DNA of 36,069 bases from Luteolibacter sp. GTDB lineage: Bacteria > Verrucomicrobiota > Verrucomicrobiia > Verrucomicrobiales > Akkermansiaceae. The DNA lies in contig JAUYNL010000077.1 of assembly GCA_030696085.1 (NCBI GenBank), forward strand, positions 1 through 36,069. The letters run 5' to 3'. The translations under genes were made by a program, and so were the position numbers. Below are positions 8,176 to 17,476 of the stretch, in pieces (the stretch's first letter is position 1; every line of letters starts with the position of its first letter). The notes beneath the pieces are model-generated. The model saw only the letters and a program-made list of their open reading frames with translations. It was not told the origin of the DNA and searched no databases.

Positions 8176-8442
8176 TCACGCGGATGCGGCGGTTTTTTCG
8201 ATCTCTGCGGCTATGGTTTCGACGGTTTCGAGAATACCTTTGGCGGCGGACGAATCGCCGATTTTCAGGCCGAAGTGTTTTTCAAGGGCGACGACGAGTT
8301 GCAGGGCGTCCACCGAGTCGAGCCCCAGCCCGCCGGCTCCGAAGATCGCCGTTTGGTCGCCAATTTCCTCTGCGGGGTAATCGAGCATCAACTCCTCGAT
8401 CATGACTTCCTTGATTTTCTGCCGCAGTTTCTCGCCTTGCAT
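8176..8442 (-). CDS. Acyl carrier protein
   Basis: An 88-residue, mostly acidic four-helix carrier. The serine in GLGLDSVDALQLV (near residue 43) is the 4'-phosphopantetheine attachment site, and the following DALQLVVALEKHFGLKI is the recognition helix. The motif reads LDSVDA rather than the LDSLDT/LDSVET of housekeeping AcpP, and no fabF, fabD or plsX is adjacent. It is therefore more likely a specialised carrier than the main fatty-acid ACP. It is co-transcribed with the upstream reductase (20 bp gap) and the downstream flippase-like gene (19 bp gap). Confidence 0.92.
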   Translation of the reverse strand: MQGEKLRQKIKEVMIEELMLDYPAEEIGDQTAIFGAGGLGLDSVDALQLVVALEKHFGLKIGDSSAAKGILETVETIAAEIEKTAASA

Positions 8443-8462
8443 GATGTGATATGGAATGGGTG

Positions 8463-9188
8463 TTAGTAAATACCGCCGTCGATTTTCAGAGCCGAGCCCG
8501 TGATATAGGCCGCATCGCCGCTGGCAAGAAAATAGACGGCTGCGGCGACTTCCTCAGGTTTGCCGAACCGGCGCATCGGAATGCCTTTTTGTGTGGCTTT
8601 GCGTGATTCGACGTCTATATCCCCGAGAGCTTCGGTTTCGATGTAGCCGGGGAGAATGGAATTCACGGTGATGCCGGAACGCGCCACTTCCTTGGCAAGG
8701 GTGCGGCTCAGGGCGACGACTCCGGCCTTGGCGGCAGCGTAATTCGTCTGACCGAGCGGCGGCAGGATCGCGCTCAGTGAGGCGATGTTGATGATGCGTC
8801 CGAAACGCTGGCGCATCATGGGTGTGATGGCGGCGCGGCAGCCGTGGAAAGTGGAATCGAGATTTGCGGAGATGACTTCGTGCCAGGTGGTGGCTGGCAT
8901 GGCGGCCAGCAGGCAATCGCGGTGCAGGCCGGCATTGTTGACCAGCACATCAAGCCGGCCATCCGCGCCGAGAATTTGTTCCACGGCGGCCGTCCATGCT
9001 GCGGGATCGGTGACTTCGAGGTCCAGCAGGCGGCAGCGCTCTGGATAGGCGTCCGCAAGGATCGCGGCCTGGCTGCGTTTGGTCCGCACGCCCAGCCAGA
9101 CCCGGGCTTCGGGATCATGGCACAAGAAATACCGGCCGATGGCCAGCCCGAGTCCGCCATTGCCGCCGGTGATGAGAATCGAACGCAC
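8463..9188 (-). CDS. fabG: 3-oxoacyl-ACP reductase, short-chain dehydrogenase (FabG-like)
   Basis: A 241-residue short-chain dehydrogenase/reductase. It has the nucleotide motif TGGNGGLGLAIG (residues 7-18), LVNNAGLHRD (about 85-94), and the catalytic Ser...Tyr-x-x-x-Lys set in ASLSAILPPLGQTNYAAAKAG. The C-terminus AAYITGSALKIDGGIY is typical of FabG. It would reduce 3-oxoacyl-ACP with NADPH, and the adjacent ACP gene makes an ACP-bound substrate likely. It is first in the fabG-ACP-flippase operon and uses a GTG start at 9188. No ketosynthase lies nearby, so it must cooperate with enzymes elsewhere. It may belong to a specialised lipid or polyene pathway rather than to bulk fatty-acid synthesis. 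Confidence 0.88.
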   Translation of the reverse strand: MRSILITGGNGGLGLAIGRYFLCHDPEARVWLGVRTKRSQAAILADAYPERCRLLDLEVTDPAAWTAAVEQILGADGRLDVLVNNAGLHRDCLLAAMPATTWHEVISANLDSTFHGCRAAITPMMRQRFGRIINIASLSAILPPLGQTNYAAAKAGVVALSRTLAKEVARSGITVNSILPGYIETEALGDIDVESRKATQKGIPMRRFGKPEEVAAAVYFLASGDAAYITGSALKIDGGIY

Positions 9189-9239
9189 GCCGGAGCCTGA
9201 CTGATGGCGCGCTGGAGGTCAAGATGTGCGGAGTGCCAC

Positions 9240-9683
9240 CCGCCCGTTGGTAATCCCGCCGGAGGGGGGCATGACAAAAATGTTCCATTTTGCAGCGAGA
9301 TTGGAATGACGAGCGTTCCAGAAGGTTTTCGAGATCGGCAACCAGAGTGCCGCCGGGTTGGGCGGAGCGCAAAGCGGCGATCAGCTTGTGGACTTCTTCC
9401 TGCCGGGCGTGGTCGATGGGATCGCCGTCCGAGGTTTTTTAATGTCTGATTTGCGCTCCTGACGGGATTTTTCGGAAATTTCGTGCACATGCCCGTCGAT
9501 GAGCGATTTGAACCTCTCATAGGCGGCGATGATTTCCTCGACGGTGGAGACTTGGTCGCGGTGTGTGCATTCGGTGACATTGCGGCCGTTCTCACGGTGC
9601 TGGTGGTTGTAGTAGGGTTGGCCGTCCGGACCGGCGCGGATGATGGCGAGGTGACCGCGTTCCATGCGGGTGATGGCGGCCAA
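9240..9683 (-). pseudogene. Decayed transposon-associated ORF (DUF6788-like)
   Basis: From a TTG at 9683 (or the ATG at 9665) runs MERGHLAIIRAGPDGQPYYN, then NGRNVTECTHRDQVSTVEEI and IAAYERFKSLIDGHVHEISE, ending at 9381. This resembles, from memory, the small family found beside transposases (DUF6788), whose members have an RMERGKL.IM..GP.GPYY.HQ core. Near 9430 the frame seems to shift: another frame continues as GDPIDHARQEEVHKLIAALR and dissolves before fabG. Upstream, a TAG at about 9715 interrupts a short open stretch (SWVIVARRTNPRSADQALGD). No intact transposase is present. The 650-bp gap between fabG and uvrA therefore holds only this mobile debris. Confidence 0.5.
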
Positions 9684-9842
9684 TTGTTTGATGCGCTCGG
9701 GAATTTCGGGGGTCTATGTATCCACATCTCCCAATGCCTGGTCCGCCGAGCGCGGGTTGGTCCTCCTGGCCACGATCACCCACGACTCAGTGGCGAGTCC
9801 CGCGAAGTGAAAGGCGCGAGCCTGACATCCGGGAATTCTCTA

Positions 9843-12800
9843 TCACTTTCCCAGCGCGGTCTTCAAAAACGGCGCGGTGCGGGATTTTTTGGAGGTGATG
9901 ATTTTCTCCGGCGGGCCTTGGGCGACGATTTCGCCGCCACCTTCGCCGGCCTCGGGGCCGAGGTCGAGGATCCAGTCGGCTTCGGCGGCGACGGCCATGT
10001 GGTGCTCGATGACGACGACGGTGTGGCCTTCATCGACGAGACGGTGGAGGATGTCGATGAGGCGGCGGATGTCCTCGTGGTGGAGGCCGACGGTGGGTTC
10101 TTCGATGAGATAGAGATTGCGGGTCGCGAAGTGGGCGTTGTTGAGCGTGGCCTTGGTGCCGCGGCCCTTGATGAGTTCGGAAACGAGTTTGATGCGCTGC
10201 GCCTCGCCGCCTGATAGAGTGGGGGATGGCTGGCCGAGTTGGAGGTAGCCGAGGCCAGTATCCGCCATGAGTTTCAGCGGGTGGGCGATGCGCGGCTGGG
10301 ATTCGAAGAAGGCGGCGGCCTCGTCGATGGTCATGGCGAGTAACTCGCCGATGTTTTTGTCGCGGAAGGAAACTTCGAGCGTCGCCGGGTTGTAGCGCTG
10401 GCCGTTGCAGGAATCGCAGTGGATCCAGGTGGAGGGCAGGAAATCCATTTCCAGTTTCACACGGCCGTTGCCCTTGCAATCCGGGCAGCGTCCGCCTTCG
10501 GTGTTGAAGGAAAAGCGGGAGGCATCAAAGCCGCACATGCGGGCTTCGGGCATTTGGGAGTAGAGCGTCCGGATGTGATCGAAGACTTTCACATAAGTCG
10601 CCGGACAGGAGCGCGAGGTTTTTCCGATGGGGGATTGATCGACTTCGTAGCAGGCTTTGATGGATTTTTCACCGCTGGTTTTGCCGAAGGGGAGGTTGGA
10701 TTTTTTGACCTTGGTGGTTTTGGCTTCGTTATGAAAAAGCGCACCGAGGCACGAGTGCATCAGGGTGGATTTTCCCGAGCCTGAGATGCCGGTGAGAACC
10801 GTGAGCCGACCGAGCGGGATGGCGGCGGTGATGTTTTTCAGGTTGTTCGCGGTGCAATCGGCGAGAGTGAGGAAGGGGTGGGATTTTTTGATCTCGCGCC
10901 GCGAGCCGCGGGTGGGGTGGATGAGTGGGTTGGCGAGTGCGCGGAGGGTGGGGGAGTGGATTGATGATTTTTGATTTTGAAGACGCGGCGGTTTTCCCTG
11001 ATAGACGATCTCGCCTCCGAGGCGGCCGGCGCCGGGGCCGAGGTCTATCAGGTGATCGGCCGCGGCGATGGTGACTTCGTCGTGTTCGACGATGATGAGG
11101 GAGTTGCCGTGGTCGCGGAGGTTGATGAGGGTTTTGAGGAGGGCGGCGTTGTCGCGCGGGTGGAGGCCGATGGTGGGTTCGTCGAGTACGTAGAGGACGC
11201 CGCGGAGGTTGGAGCCGAGCTGGGCGGCAAGGCGGATGCGCTGGGATTCTCCGCCTGATAGAGTGTTGCCGGAGCGGTCGAGCTGGAGATAGCCGAGGCC
11301 GACTTCCTGGAGGAAGGTGAGGCGTTGCCGGATCTCGGGCAGGATGTCGCGGGAGATGAGTTGCTGGCGGGATTCGGTGTAGTTGAGTTTGGAGAAATGG
11401 TTGGCGGCGTTGGTGATGGTGAGATTGGACAGGTCGGAGATGGAAAATGAAGACTGCGGGCGAGACGCCCATGCTCCTTGAAGTCTCACGGCGGAGGCGG
11501 TGGGATTGAGGCGGGTGCCGTGGCAGGCGGGGCATTGGATGAGTTCGGTGTCTTCCATGCGTTCGATGGCGCGGTCGGCGTCGATTTCCGCTTCGAGGAC
11601 GGAGTCGAAGCGGGCGGTGTCGAGGTGATGGCGGCGTTTTGGGACGCGACCGTGGCCGCGGCATTCCGGGCACCAGCCGTGCGGGGAGTTGAAGGAGAAG
11701 AGGCGGGGATCGAGTTCTTCGAAGGATTGGTTGCAGGACGGGCAGCTTGAGTGGGTGGAGAGGAGGATGAACTTTTTGTCGGAGGTGTGGAGTTTCAACA
11801 AACCTTTGCCGATTTCGAGGGCGCGGGAGATGGAAGTGCCGAGTGAGCAGTGAGCAGTGATCAGTGAAGAGTCTTTGGACTGCGATTTTCTTCCTCTGCC
11901 ACTGATCACTGATGACCGATCACTTGGTACTTCTGCGACGATCACATCGATGTCGTGTTCCTTGAAGCGCTCGAGGCGGGTGAAGCCTTCCGCGTCTTTG
12001 AACTGCTTGTCCACTAACAAGCGGGTGAAGCCTTGTTTGATGGCCCACTCGGCAATCTCGGTGTGGTAGCCTTTTTTTCCGCGGATGATGGGTGCCAAGA
12101 GCGTGACCGGACCTTTTTTGAGGTGAAGCGCGATGGTGTTCTCGATGGCGGCGAGGGATTGTTTTTCGACGGGTATTTTGCAATCCGGGCAATAGAGGGT
12201 GCCGAGTTTCGAATAGAGCAGGCGGATGAAGTTCCAAAGTTCGGTGACGGTGGCGACGGTGGATTTTCCGCCGCCTTGGGAGACGCGTTGTTCGATGGCG
12301 ACGGTGGGCGGGAGGCCTTGGAGCTGGTCGATCTCGGGTTTTTCCAATTGCTCGGCGAATTGGCGGGCGTAGGCGGACATTGAGTCGAGGAAACGGCGTT
12401 GGCCTTCGGCGAAGAGGATGTCGAAGGCGAGGGTGGACTTGCCGGATCCTGATAGACCTGAGATCACGACGAACTGGTCGCGCGGGATGTCGAGGGAGAT
12501 GTTTTTGAGGTTGTGGTGGCGGGCGCCTTTTAAAGAAATGACGGATTTTGAATTTTGGATTATGGATTTGGAGGAGGTGCGAGTCTGGAGACTCGCAATC
12601 CCGGTGAGGGCTTGTTTTAAAAAGTGCCCGGTGGGGGTTTTGAGTTTGGCGATTTGTTCGGGGGTGCCTTGGGCGATGAGTTGGCCGCCGTGTTGGCCGG
12701 CTTCGGGGCCGAGATCGAGAATCCAGTCGGCGGATTTGATGACTTCGAAGTTGTGTTCGATGACGAGCAGGGTGTGTCCGGACTGGACGAGTTTTTGGAA

Positions 12801-15560
12801 GACGGAGAGGAGGCGTTCGATATCGGAGAAGTGGAGGCCGGTGGTGGGCTCGTCCAAAATGAGTAATTTTGGATTTAGGATATTGAATTGAAGAGTTGAA
12901 GAGAGGAGCTGGCAGAGTTTGAGGCGCTGGGATTCGCCGCCGGAGAGGGTGTTGAGGGGCTGGCCGAGTTTGAGGTAGCCGAGGCCGACTTCTGTTAGCG
13001 GGTGGAGGGCGGTGAGGGCTTGTTGGGTGAGTCTGCGGAGTTTGGGGGAAGTTTGTGTGCTGGAGAGGAAGGTGATGGCTTCCTCGACGGTGAGGTCGAG
13101 TACGTCGGCGATGGATTTTCCGTCGAGGGTGTATTCGAGGGTGGAGGATTTGTAGCGGCGGCCATTGCAGTCCGGGCAGGTGACGTAGAGGTCTGATAGA
13201 AACTGCATTTCGACTTTTTCGAAGCCGTTACCGGCGCAGCGGTCGCAGCGCCCGTCGCCGGAGTTGAAGGAGAAGAAGCCGGGTTTGAGGGCGGCGAATT
13301 TCGCGGTTTCGGTTTCGGAGAAGAGCTGGCGGATGGGATCGAAGGCACCGAGGAAGACGGCGGGGGTGGAGCGCGGGGTGCGGGCGACTGGGCTTTGATC
13401 GATCATCTCAACGGAGGAGAGATGCTGGCTGCCCTTGAGTTCTTTGATGGGGGCTGGATCGCCGTCTGTTTCCTGGCCGAGTTTGCGGGCGAGATTCAGA
13501 TAGATGACGTCACGGGCGAGGGTGGACTTGCCGGAGCCGGAGACGCCGGTGAGGCAGAGGAAGAGGCCGAGGGGGAGATCGACGTCGAGTTTTTTGAGGT
13601 TGTGGCGGGTGGCGCTGCGGATTTGGAGGAGTTGTTTGGAGGGTTTGCGGCGGGTTTGGGGGATCGGGATGGATTTTTGGCCGGTGAGCCAAGGTAAAGT
13701 TCCGGGTGAGCGGCAATCAGTGAGCAGTGAAGAAGCTTCGCGCTTTTTCTTTCCTCTTTCACTGATCACGGATGACTGATCACTCGGAACTACTGGTATT
13801 CCTTGGTAGATGATGCGGCCGCCGTGTTGGCCCGCACCGGGGCCGAGATCGATGAGGTGGTCGGCGGCGGTCATGACTGTTTGTTCGTGCTCGACGACGA
13901 CGAGGGTGTTTCCCTTGTCACGGAGACTGTGCATGATGCCGACTAGGCGTTGGATATCGCGGGCATGAAGGCCGACGGTGGGTTCGTCGAGCACGAACAG
14001 CGTTCCTGTTAGTGAGGCTCCGAGACAGGTGGTGAGGTTGACGCGCTCGACCTCGCCGCCGGAGAGGGTGCGGGTGGGGCGGTCGAGTGTGAGGTAGCCG
14101 AGGCCGACCTGGCCGAGATAGGAGAGGCGGGAGGAGATTTCGGTTAGAACGAGGGTGAGGGTGGGGTTCTGTGATTTTGGATTTTGGATTTTGGATGTTA
14201 GATGCTGAAACCAGGGGAGGAGGTCGGAGATGGGAAGGGACCAGAGATCGGGGAGGGTCTTGCCGTCGATTTTGAAGCAGAGGGCTTCGGGTTGGAGGCG
14301 TTTGCCACGGCAGGTGGTGCAGGTGGTGTAGGAGCGATAACGGGAGAGAAAGACGCGGACATGCATCTTGTAGGCCTTGGTTTCGAGCCAGTCGAAGAAG
14401 CCTTTTACGCCATACCAATCACCGGATTGCCAGAGGGCTTCGAGAGCTTCGAGAGCGGAAGAGCCATCGGTTGAAGCCAGCGTTCCTTCGCCGTAATAGA
14501 TCCATTCGTGTTCATCTTCGGAGAGATCCTCCCACGGGGTTTTGATGTCGATGCCGCGTTTCTTGCAACAGCGGACGAGGTCGCGCTGGCATTCGTCACC
14601 ACGCTCGCCCTGGAAGGGTTTGATGGCCCCTTGGGCGATCGACAGTGTGGGATCGGGGACGGCTTTTTCCAGGTCGAGGCCGATGATGCGGCCGAAACCG
14701 CGACACTTGGGGCAGGCACCGAGGGGGGAGTTGAAGGAGAAGAGTGCCGGGGTGGGGGCGCGGAGGGTGAAGCCGGTGGCGGGATTGGTCCATGAAGTCG
14801 TGAAGGACTTCATGATTGAGGATTGAGGGTCGTGGATAGTGGCTTTGCCCTTGCCGAGGCGGAAGGCGGCTTCGAGGGCTTCGAGGAGGCGGGAGTGCTT
14901 GGCCTTGGTAAGGATGATGCGGTCTTGGAGGACTTGCACGAAAGAGCGAGTCAGGAGGTTCGCAGTCCCAGCCGGTTCGTCGGTGCGGAGGATCTGTCCG
15001 TCGTGAAGGATGCGGAGGTAGCCCTGGGCGTTGAGGAAGGGGAAGAGTTCGGTGGCTTTGGTGCCCGCTGGGATGGGGATGGGGAAAGTGATGAGCGCGG
15101 GCTGGCCGCCCAGAATTTTCATCGCCCAGGCGGCGGCGGTTTCCGGGGAGTCCGGCTGGATGATTTCGCCGGTGCGAGGGTCAAATGCGGTGGCGAGGCG
15201 CGGGAAGAGGAGTTTGAGATAGTCGTTGATTTCCGTGAGGGTGCCGACGGTGGAGCGAGTGGTGCGGACATGGTTTTTCTGTTCGATGGCGATGGCGGGC
15301 GGGATGCCCTCGATGGAATCGACATCGGGCTTGTCCATGCGGTCGAAGAACTGGCGGACGTAGGGCGAAAAGGTTTCGACGTAGCGGCGCTGTCCCTCGG
15401 CGTAGAGGGTGTGGAAGGCGAGCGAGGATTTTCCGGATCCGGACGGGCCGGTGACGACGGTGAGTTTGCCGAGGGGGATCTCCAGATCGAGGTTTTGGAG
15501 GTTGTGTTGGCGGCAGCCGTGGAGGTGGATGGCGGAGGATGGTATCGCGTGGGATGGCAC
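9843..15560 (-). CDS. uvrA: Double-length UvrA-like excinuclease ATPase (four ATP-binding cassettes)
   Basis: At 1,905 residues it is twice the usual UvrA (about 940): two UvrA units in tandem, roughly 1-985 and 1008-1905. Walker A motifs are GPSGSGKSS (38-46), GVSGSGKST (about 675), GLSGSGKST (about 1040) and GISGSGKST (about 1595). Four LSGGE signatures sit near 497, 872, 1438 and 1784. Walker B is LDEPT in the first three cassettes but IEEPT in the fourth (about 1820), an Asp-to-Glu change. Zn-type CxxC pairs occur in both units ([12 protein letters not shown] with [19 protein letters not shown] with CDSCNGQRY). Unit 1 lacks the first CPxC pair in its UvrB-binding region. UvrA finds bulky DNA damage and loads UvrB. 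Double-length forms are known in some bacteria alongside a normal UvrA, so this may be an accessory version. The start is a GTG. The frame contains several palindromic repeat insertions, listed separately. Confidence 0.93.
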   Translation of the reverse strand: MPSHAIPSSAIHLHGCRQHNLQNLDLEIPLGKLTVVTGPSGSGKSSLAFHTLYAEGQRRYVETFSPYVRQFFDRMDKPDVDSIEGIPPAIAIEQKNHVRTTRSTVGTLTEINDYLKLLFPRLATAFDPRTGEIIQPDSPETAAAWAMKILGGQPALITFPIPIPAGTKATELFPFLNAQGYLRILHDGQILRTDEPAGTANLLTRSFVQVLQDRIILTKAKHSRLLEALEAAFRLGKGKATIHDPQSSIMKSFTTSWTNPATGFTLRAPTPALFSFNSPLGACPKCRGFGRIIGLDLEKAVPDPTLSIAQGAIKPFQGERGDECQRDLVRCCKKRGIDIKTPWEDLSEDEHEWIYYGEGTLASTDGSSALEALEALWQSGDWYGVKGFFDWLETKAYKMHVRVFLSRYRSYTTCTTCRGKRLQPEALCFKIDGKTLPDLWSLPISDLLPWFQHLTSKIQNPKSQNPTLTLVLTEISSRLSYLGQVGLGYLTLDRPTRTLSGGEVERVNLTTCLGASLTGTLFVLDEPTVGLHARDIQRLVGIMHSLRDKGNTLVVVEHEQTVMTAADHLIDLGPGAGQHGGRIIYQGIPVVPSDQSSVISERGKKKREASSLLTDCRSPGTLPWLTGQKSIPIPQTRRKPSKQLLQIRSATRHNLKKLDVDLPLGLFLCLTGVSGSGKSTLARDVIYLNLARKLGQETDGDPAPIKELKGSQHLSSVEMIDQSPVARTPRSTPAVFLGAFDPIRQLFSETETAKFAALKPGFFSFNSGDGRCDRCAGNGFEKVEMQFLSDLYVTCPDCNGRRYKSSTLEYTLDGKSIADVLDLTVEEAITFLSSTQTSPKLRRLTQQALTALHPLTEVGLGYLKLGQPLNTLSGGESQRLKLCQLLSSTLQFNILNPKLLILDEPTTGLHFSDIERLLSVFQKLVQSGHTLLVIEHNFEVIKSADWILDLGPEAGQHGGQLIAQGTPEQIAKLKTPTGHFLKQALTGIASLQTRTSSKSIIQNSKSVISLKGARHHNLKNISLDIPRDQFVVISGLSGSGKSTLAFDILFAEGQRRFLDSMSAYARQFAEQLEKPEIDQLQGLPPTVAIEQRVSQGGGKSTVATVTELWNFIRLLYSKLGTLYCPDCKIPVEKQSLAAIENTIALHLKKGPVTLLAPIIRGKKGYHTEIAEWAIKQGFTRLLVDKQFKDAEGFTRLERFKEHDIDVIVAEVPSDRSSVISGRGRKSQSKDSSLITAHCSLGTSISRALEIGKGLLKLHTSDKKFILLSTHSSCPSCNQSFEELDPRLFSFNSPHGWCPECRGHGRVPKRRHHLDTARFDSVLEAEIDADRAIERMEDTELIQCPACHGTRLNPTASAVRLQGAWASRPQSSFSISDLSNLTITNAANHFSKLNYTESRQQLISRDILPEIRQRLTFLQEVGLGYLQLDRSGNTLSGGESQRIRLAAQLGSNLRGVLYVLDEPTIGLHPRDNAALLKTLINLRDHGNSLIIVEHDEVTIAAADHLIDLGPGAGRLGGEIVYQGKPPRLQNQKSSIHSPTLRALANPLIHPTRGSRREIKKSHPFLTLADCTANNLKNITAAIPLGRLTVLTGISGSGKSTLMHSCLGALFHNEAKTTKVKKSNLPFGKTSGEKSIKACYEVDQSPIGKTSRSCPATYVKVFDHIRTLYSQMPEARMCGFDASRFSFNTEGGRCPDCKGNGRVKLEMDFLPSTWIHCDSCNGQRYNPATLEVSFRDKNIGELLAMTIDEAAAFFESQPRIAHPLKLMADTGLGYLQLGQPSPTLSGGEAQRIKLVSELIKGRGTKATLNNAHFATRNLYLIEEPTVGLHHEDIRRLIDILHRLVDEGHTVVVIEHHMAVAAEADWILDLGPEAGEGGGEIVAQGPPEKIITSKKSRTAPFLKTALGK
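11458..11470 (-). repeat. GGGCGAGACGCCC palindrome inside uvrA
   Basis: A 5+3+5 palindrome within a longer insert (about 11441-11490) translated as [15 protein letters not shown] near residue 1360. The GAWASRP peptide and its GGGCG-AGA-CGCCC core look like a dispersed intergenic repeat rather than UvrA sequence. Confidence 0.55.
11834..11932 (-). repeat. In-frame ~99-bp palindromic element, copy 2, inside uvrA
   Basis: The arms 11834-11866 and 11900-11932 are complementary at about 27 of 33 positions and use the same TGATCAGTGA units as copy 1. It is translated as [17 protein letters not shown] and onward, residues about 1210-1243, within the UvrB-binding/insertion region of the second unit. 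The peptide parallels copy 1 (PSD.SSVIS.RG.K). Confidence 0.75.
12544..12569 (-). repeat. AT-rich GATTTTGAATTTTGGATT-type repeat in uvrA
   Basis: It reads GATTTTGAATTTTGGATTAT on the plus strand and encodes [10 protein letters not shown]. Similar runs occur at 14173-14195 ([10 protein letters not shown]), about 12855-12905 ([13 protein letters not shown]) and about 10959-10981 (LQNQKSSI). Their AT content contrasts with the surrounding GC-rich codons. Confidence 0.6.
12579..12596 (-). repeat. 18-bp palindrome inside uvrA linker
   Basis: GCGAGTCTGGAGACTCGC has 8-nt perfect arms and a 2-nt centre. It encodes IASLQTR at the junction of the two UvrA units, directly beside an AT-rich repeat (12544-12569). 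Confidence 0.65.
13698..13791 (-). repeat. In-frame ~94-bp palindromic element, copy 1, inside uvrA
   Basis: Imperfect inverted arms of about 34 nt are built of TGATCA/CAGTGA units, ending AGTTCCG...CGGAACT, around a short pyrimidine-rich centre. It is translated as [15 protein letters not shown] and onward to about residue 622, between the first and second cassettes. Copy 2 lies at 11834-11932. Confidence 0.75.
14173..14195 (-). repeat. Triple GATTTTG repeat in uvrA
   Basis: Three tandem units (GATTTTGGATTTTGGATTTT and onward) are translated as [10 protein letters not shown] near residue 456, an insertion just before the first LSGGE signature region. It is the same repeat type as 12544-12569. 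Confidence 0.6.
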
Positions 15561-15630
15561 GCGGGGATACTAGGTGGGAATCCTCCGCCCGCCAGTGGAA
15601 GTGTGTGGCGGGATGGTGGAAAATCGCGGT

Positions 15631-17343
15631 TCAGGGATTTTCCGGCGAGGTGTCCGGCGTCTGCATGAGCTCGGCGAAATAGCCTTCGTCATCGCGGATG
15701 GTTTCGATTTCCTCTTCCAGGAGTTTGATCGCCAGGGGATCGTTTTCGGATTGGAGGCGTTCGATTTGTTTTTCGATGCCGAGGATGTAGGTGGCGGAGA
15801 ATTGGGAAAGATCGCGGATGGTCGAATTTTCGATGGTTTTCTGTTCCTTCAGCGAGTCGGCATGGAGATCTTCGACGCTGGGAGTGACAAACAGATCTTC
15901 GCTCATGTTTGTGGGAATCCGGTTTCCACTTTGTTTACATTCCTTGATGAATTCTTCGAGGGTTTCCTCGAACGCGAGGCGTCTGGCTTTGATGGGAATG
16001 CTGCGGGCAACACGACCGAGGGATATTTCGAAGGTTTTGAGGTTTCTTTTGAGTTTGAGATCCTGTGCTTGGATCAAGGGGGTGGAGCGGTCTCGCATGA
16101 TTTTCCGGGCGCGGGCCAGGAATCCGGGGACATCGGATTTAGGCCCGGCAGTGGTGCTGGTTTCCGGCTCCGGATCGGGCATGGGAACGGCATCCGGGGT
16201 GGGTTCCGGGGTGGGTTGGGGCGTGGTTTCCGTGAGATCTTCTTCTGCGGGCTGAGGAGCGGGCTCGGGGGCGAATGCCGGTTCATGAACCGTGGGCGTT
16301 TCTGGCGGTGCTTCGGGTGTCGGTACGGCGGATTCTTCCGTGGCGGCTTGCGGGATGGCTTTTTGCTTGGAGAGGTTTTTGTAACCGATCGCGGCGACGG
16401 CGACGGCGATCAGGAGTACAAAAATGAGGGGGCCGTTGGAGGACTTGTTGGGCTGGTGACTGGATTTCCCGCGATGTCCGGGACTGATCGGGGTATTTGC
16501 CGCAGTGGTCCGGAGGACTCTGGGACCGGCCGTGGTGGCGATGGCATGAAGCTCATGAGCGATTTCCGAGGCACTGGAGTAGCGGTGACTTGGGAAAGGA
16601 TCGGTGGCGCGGCGAATGACGGCGTCGAAGCGGGGATCGCAATGGGAGATGGCCGAGGCAGAGCGGTGATCCTCTGCGGGAAGGCGGCCGGTGAGCAGTT
16701 CGTGTAACATCACACCGACAGAGAAGAGGTCGGCGCGGCAATCCACGGATCCGGGTGCGCTGATGACTTCGGGTGCGGTGTAATGGGGCGTGCCGTATAT
16801 CTCCTCACCTTCCTGAACTTTGTGATCGGCAGGCCGGGCGAGGCCGAAGTCACCGATTTTCGGGTTGGCGTTGAGGTCGAGCAGGATGTTCGAGGGCTTG
16901 ATGTCGCGGTGGATGATGCCGTTTTCGTGGGCATGGGCGAGGCCGTTGCAGATGCCGGTGACGATCCATATCACCTCGGCGGGGTCGATGGCGATTCCGT
17001 GCGCGGAATGGAAGAGCGAATTTCCCGGGACATACTCCATGACGATGTAGAGCATGCCGGCGATTTCCCCGAAATCGTAAACGCCGATGAGATTGGGGTG
17101 GTTGAGGCGCGCCATGGCCTTGGCCTCTGCCGCGAAGCCAGCGCAAAACGCCTCGTCCGCGCTGAACTCGTGGGGCAGAATTTTGATGGCGACGTCCCGC
17201 TCGAGAGATTTTTGAACTGCGTGATAGACCGCACCCATGCCGCCGGTGGCGATCAGCGTATCGATTTCATACCCTGGGAATAACGGTGCGAGCGCGGCGG
17301 GGTCAAGAGCCACAAAAGTGGCTGGCGGCTGGTCTTCGCTCAT
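15631..17343 (-). CDS. Membrane-anchored serine/threonine protein kinase
   Basis: A 570-residue Hanks-type kinase. The catalytic domain spans about residues 25-270: glycine loop ATGGMGAVY (32-40), catalytic Lys54 in VAIK, HRDIKPSN (145-152), DFG (165-167), GTPHYTAPE (184-192) and DLFSVGVMLHELLTG. One transmembrane helix follows at about 304-321, then a Pro/Glu/Thr-rich stalk (about 335-400) and a charged helical C-terminal region with no recognised domain, presumably periplasmic. It would phosphorylate Ser/Thr on cytoplasmic partners in response to an envelope signal; targets are unknown. It lies 133 bp downstream of the lectin-like gene on the same strand and 70 bp upstream of uvrA. Such kinases are abundant in Verrucomicrobiota and Planctomycetota. 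Confidence 0.93.
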   Translation of the reverse strand: MSEDQPPATFVALDPAALAPLFPGYEIDTLIATGGMGAVYHAVQKSLERDVAIKILPHEFSADEAFCAGFAAEAKAMARLNHPNLIGVYDFGEIAGMLYIVMEYVPGNSLFHSAHGIAIDPAEVIWIVTGICNGLAHAHENGIIHRDIKPSNILLDLNANPKIGDFGLARPADHKVQEGEEIYGTPHYTAPEVISAPGSVDCRADLFSVGVMLHELLTGRLPAEDHRSASAISHCDPRFDAVIRRATDPFPSHRYSSASEIAHELHAIATTAGPRVLRTTAANTPISPGHRGKSSHQPNKSSNGPLIFVLLIAVAVAAIGYKNLSKQKAIPQAATEESAVPTPEAPPETPTVHEPAFAPEPAPQPAEEDLTETTPQPTPEPTPDAVPMPDPEPETSTTAGPKSDVPGFLARARKIMRDRSTPLIQAQDLKLKRNLKTFEISLGRVARSIPIKARRLAFEETLEEFIKECKQSGNRIPTNMSEDLFVTPSVEDLHADSLKEQKTIENSTIRDLSQFSATYILGIEKQIERLQSENDPLAIKLLEEEIETIRDDEGYFAELMQTPDTSPENP

Positions 17344-17476
17344 TGGCAGGCAGGCATTTAGAAATCAGGAAGTCCTGGCGGCAAGAGCAATGATGCCGGT
17401 AGCAGGAAGGACTTGTGGTTCGTGACTGGATCGGGCAGATGAATGATCGGATTACGGCGCGATGTCGGCGTTTTCT

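Noticed and set aside
10201-14200. Possible CRISPR array from recurring short repeats in the uvrA region
   Set aside because: The repeats are few, of different kinds, irregularly spaced and translated within an intact gene. No cas genes are present.
14823-15668. 281-residue plus-strand ORF opposite uvrA
   Set aside because: A Gly/Val/Glu-rich shadow caused by GC-biased codons of uvrA, with no motif; similar shadows occur along the whole gene.
15574-16707. 377-residue plus-strand ORF opposite the Ser/Thr kinase
   Set aside because: It lies fully antisense to an intact kinase with all catalytic motifs. Its Gly/Phe-rich composition is a codon-bias artefact.
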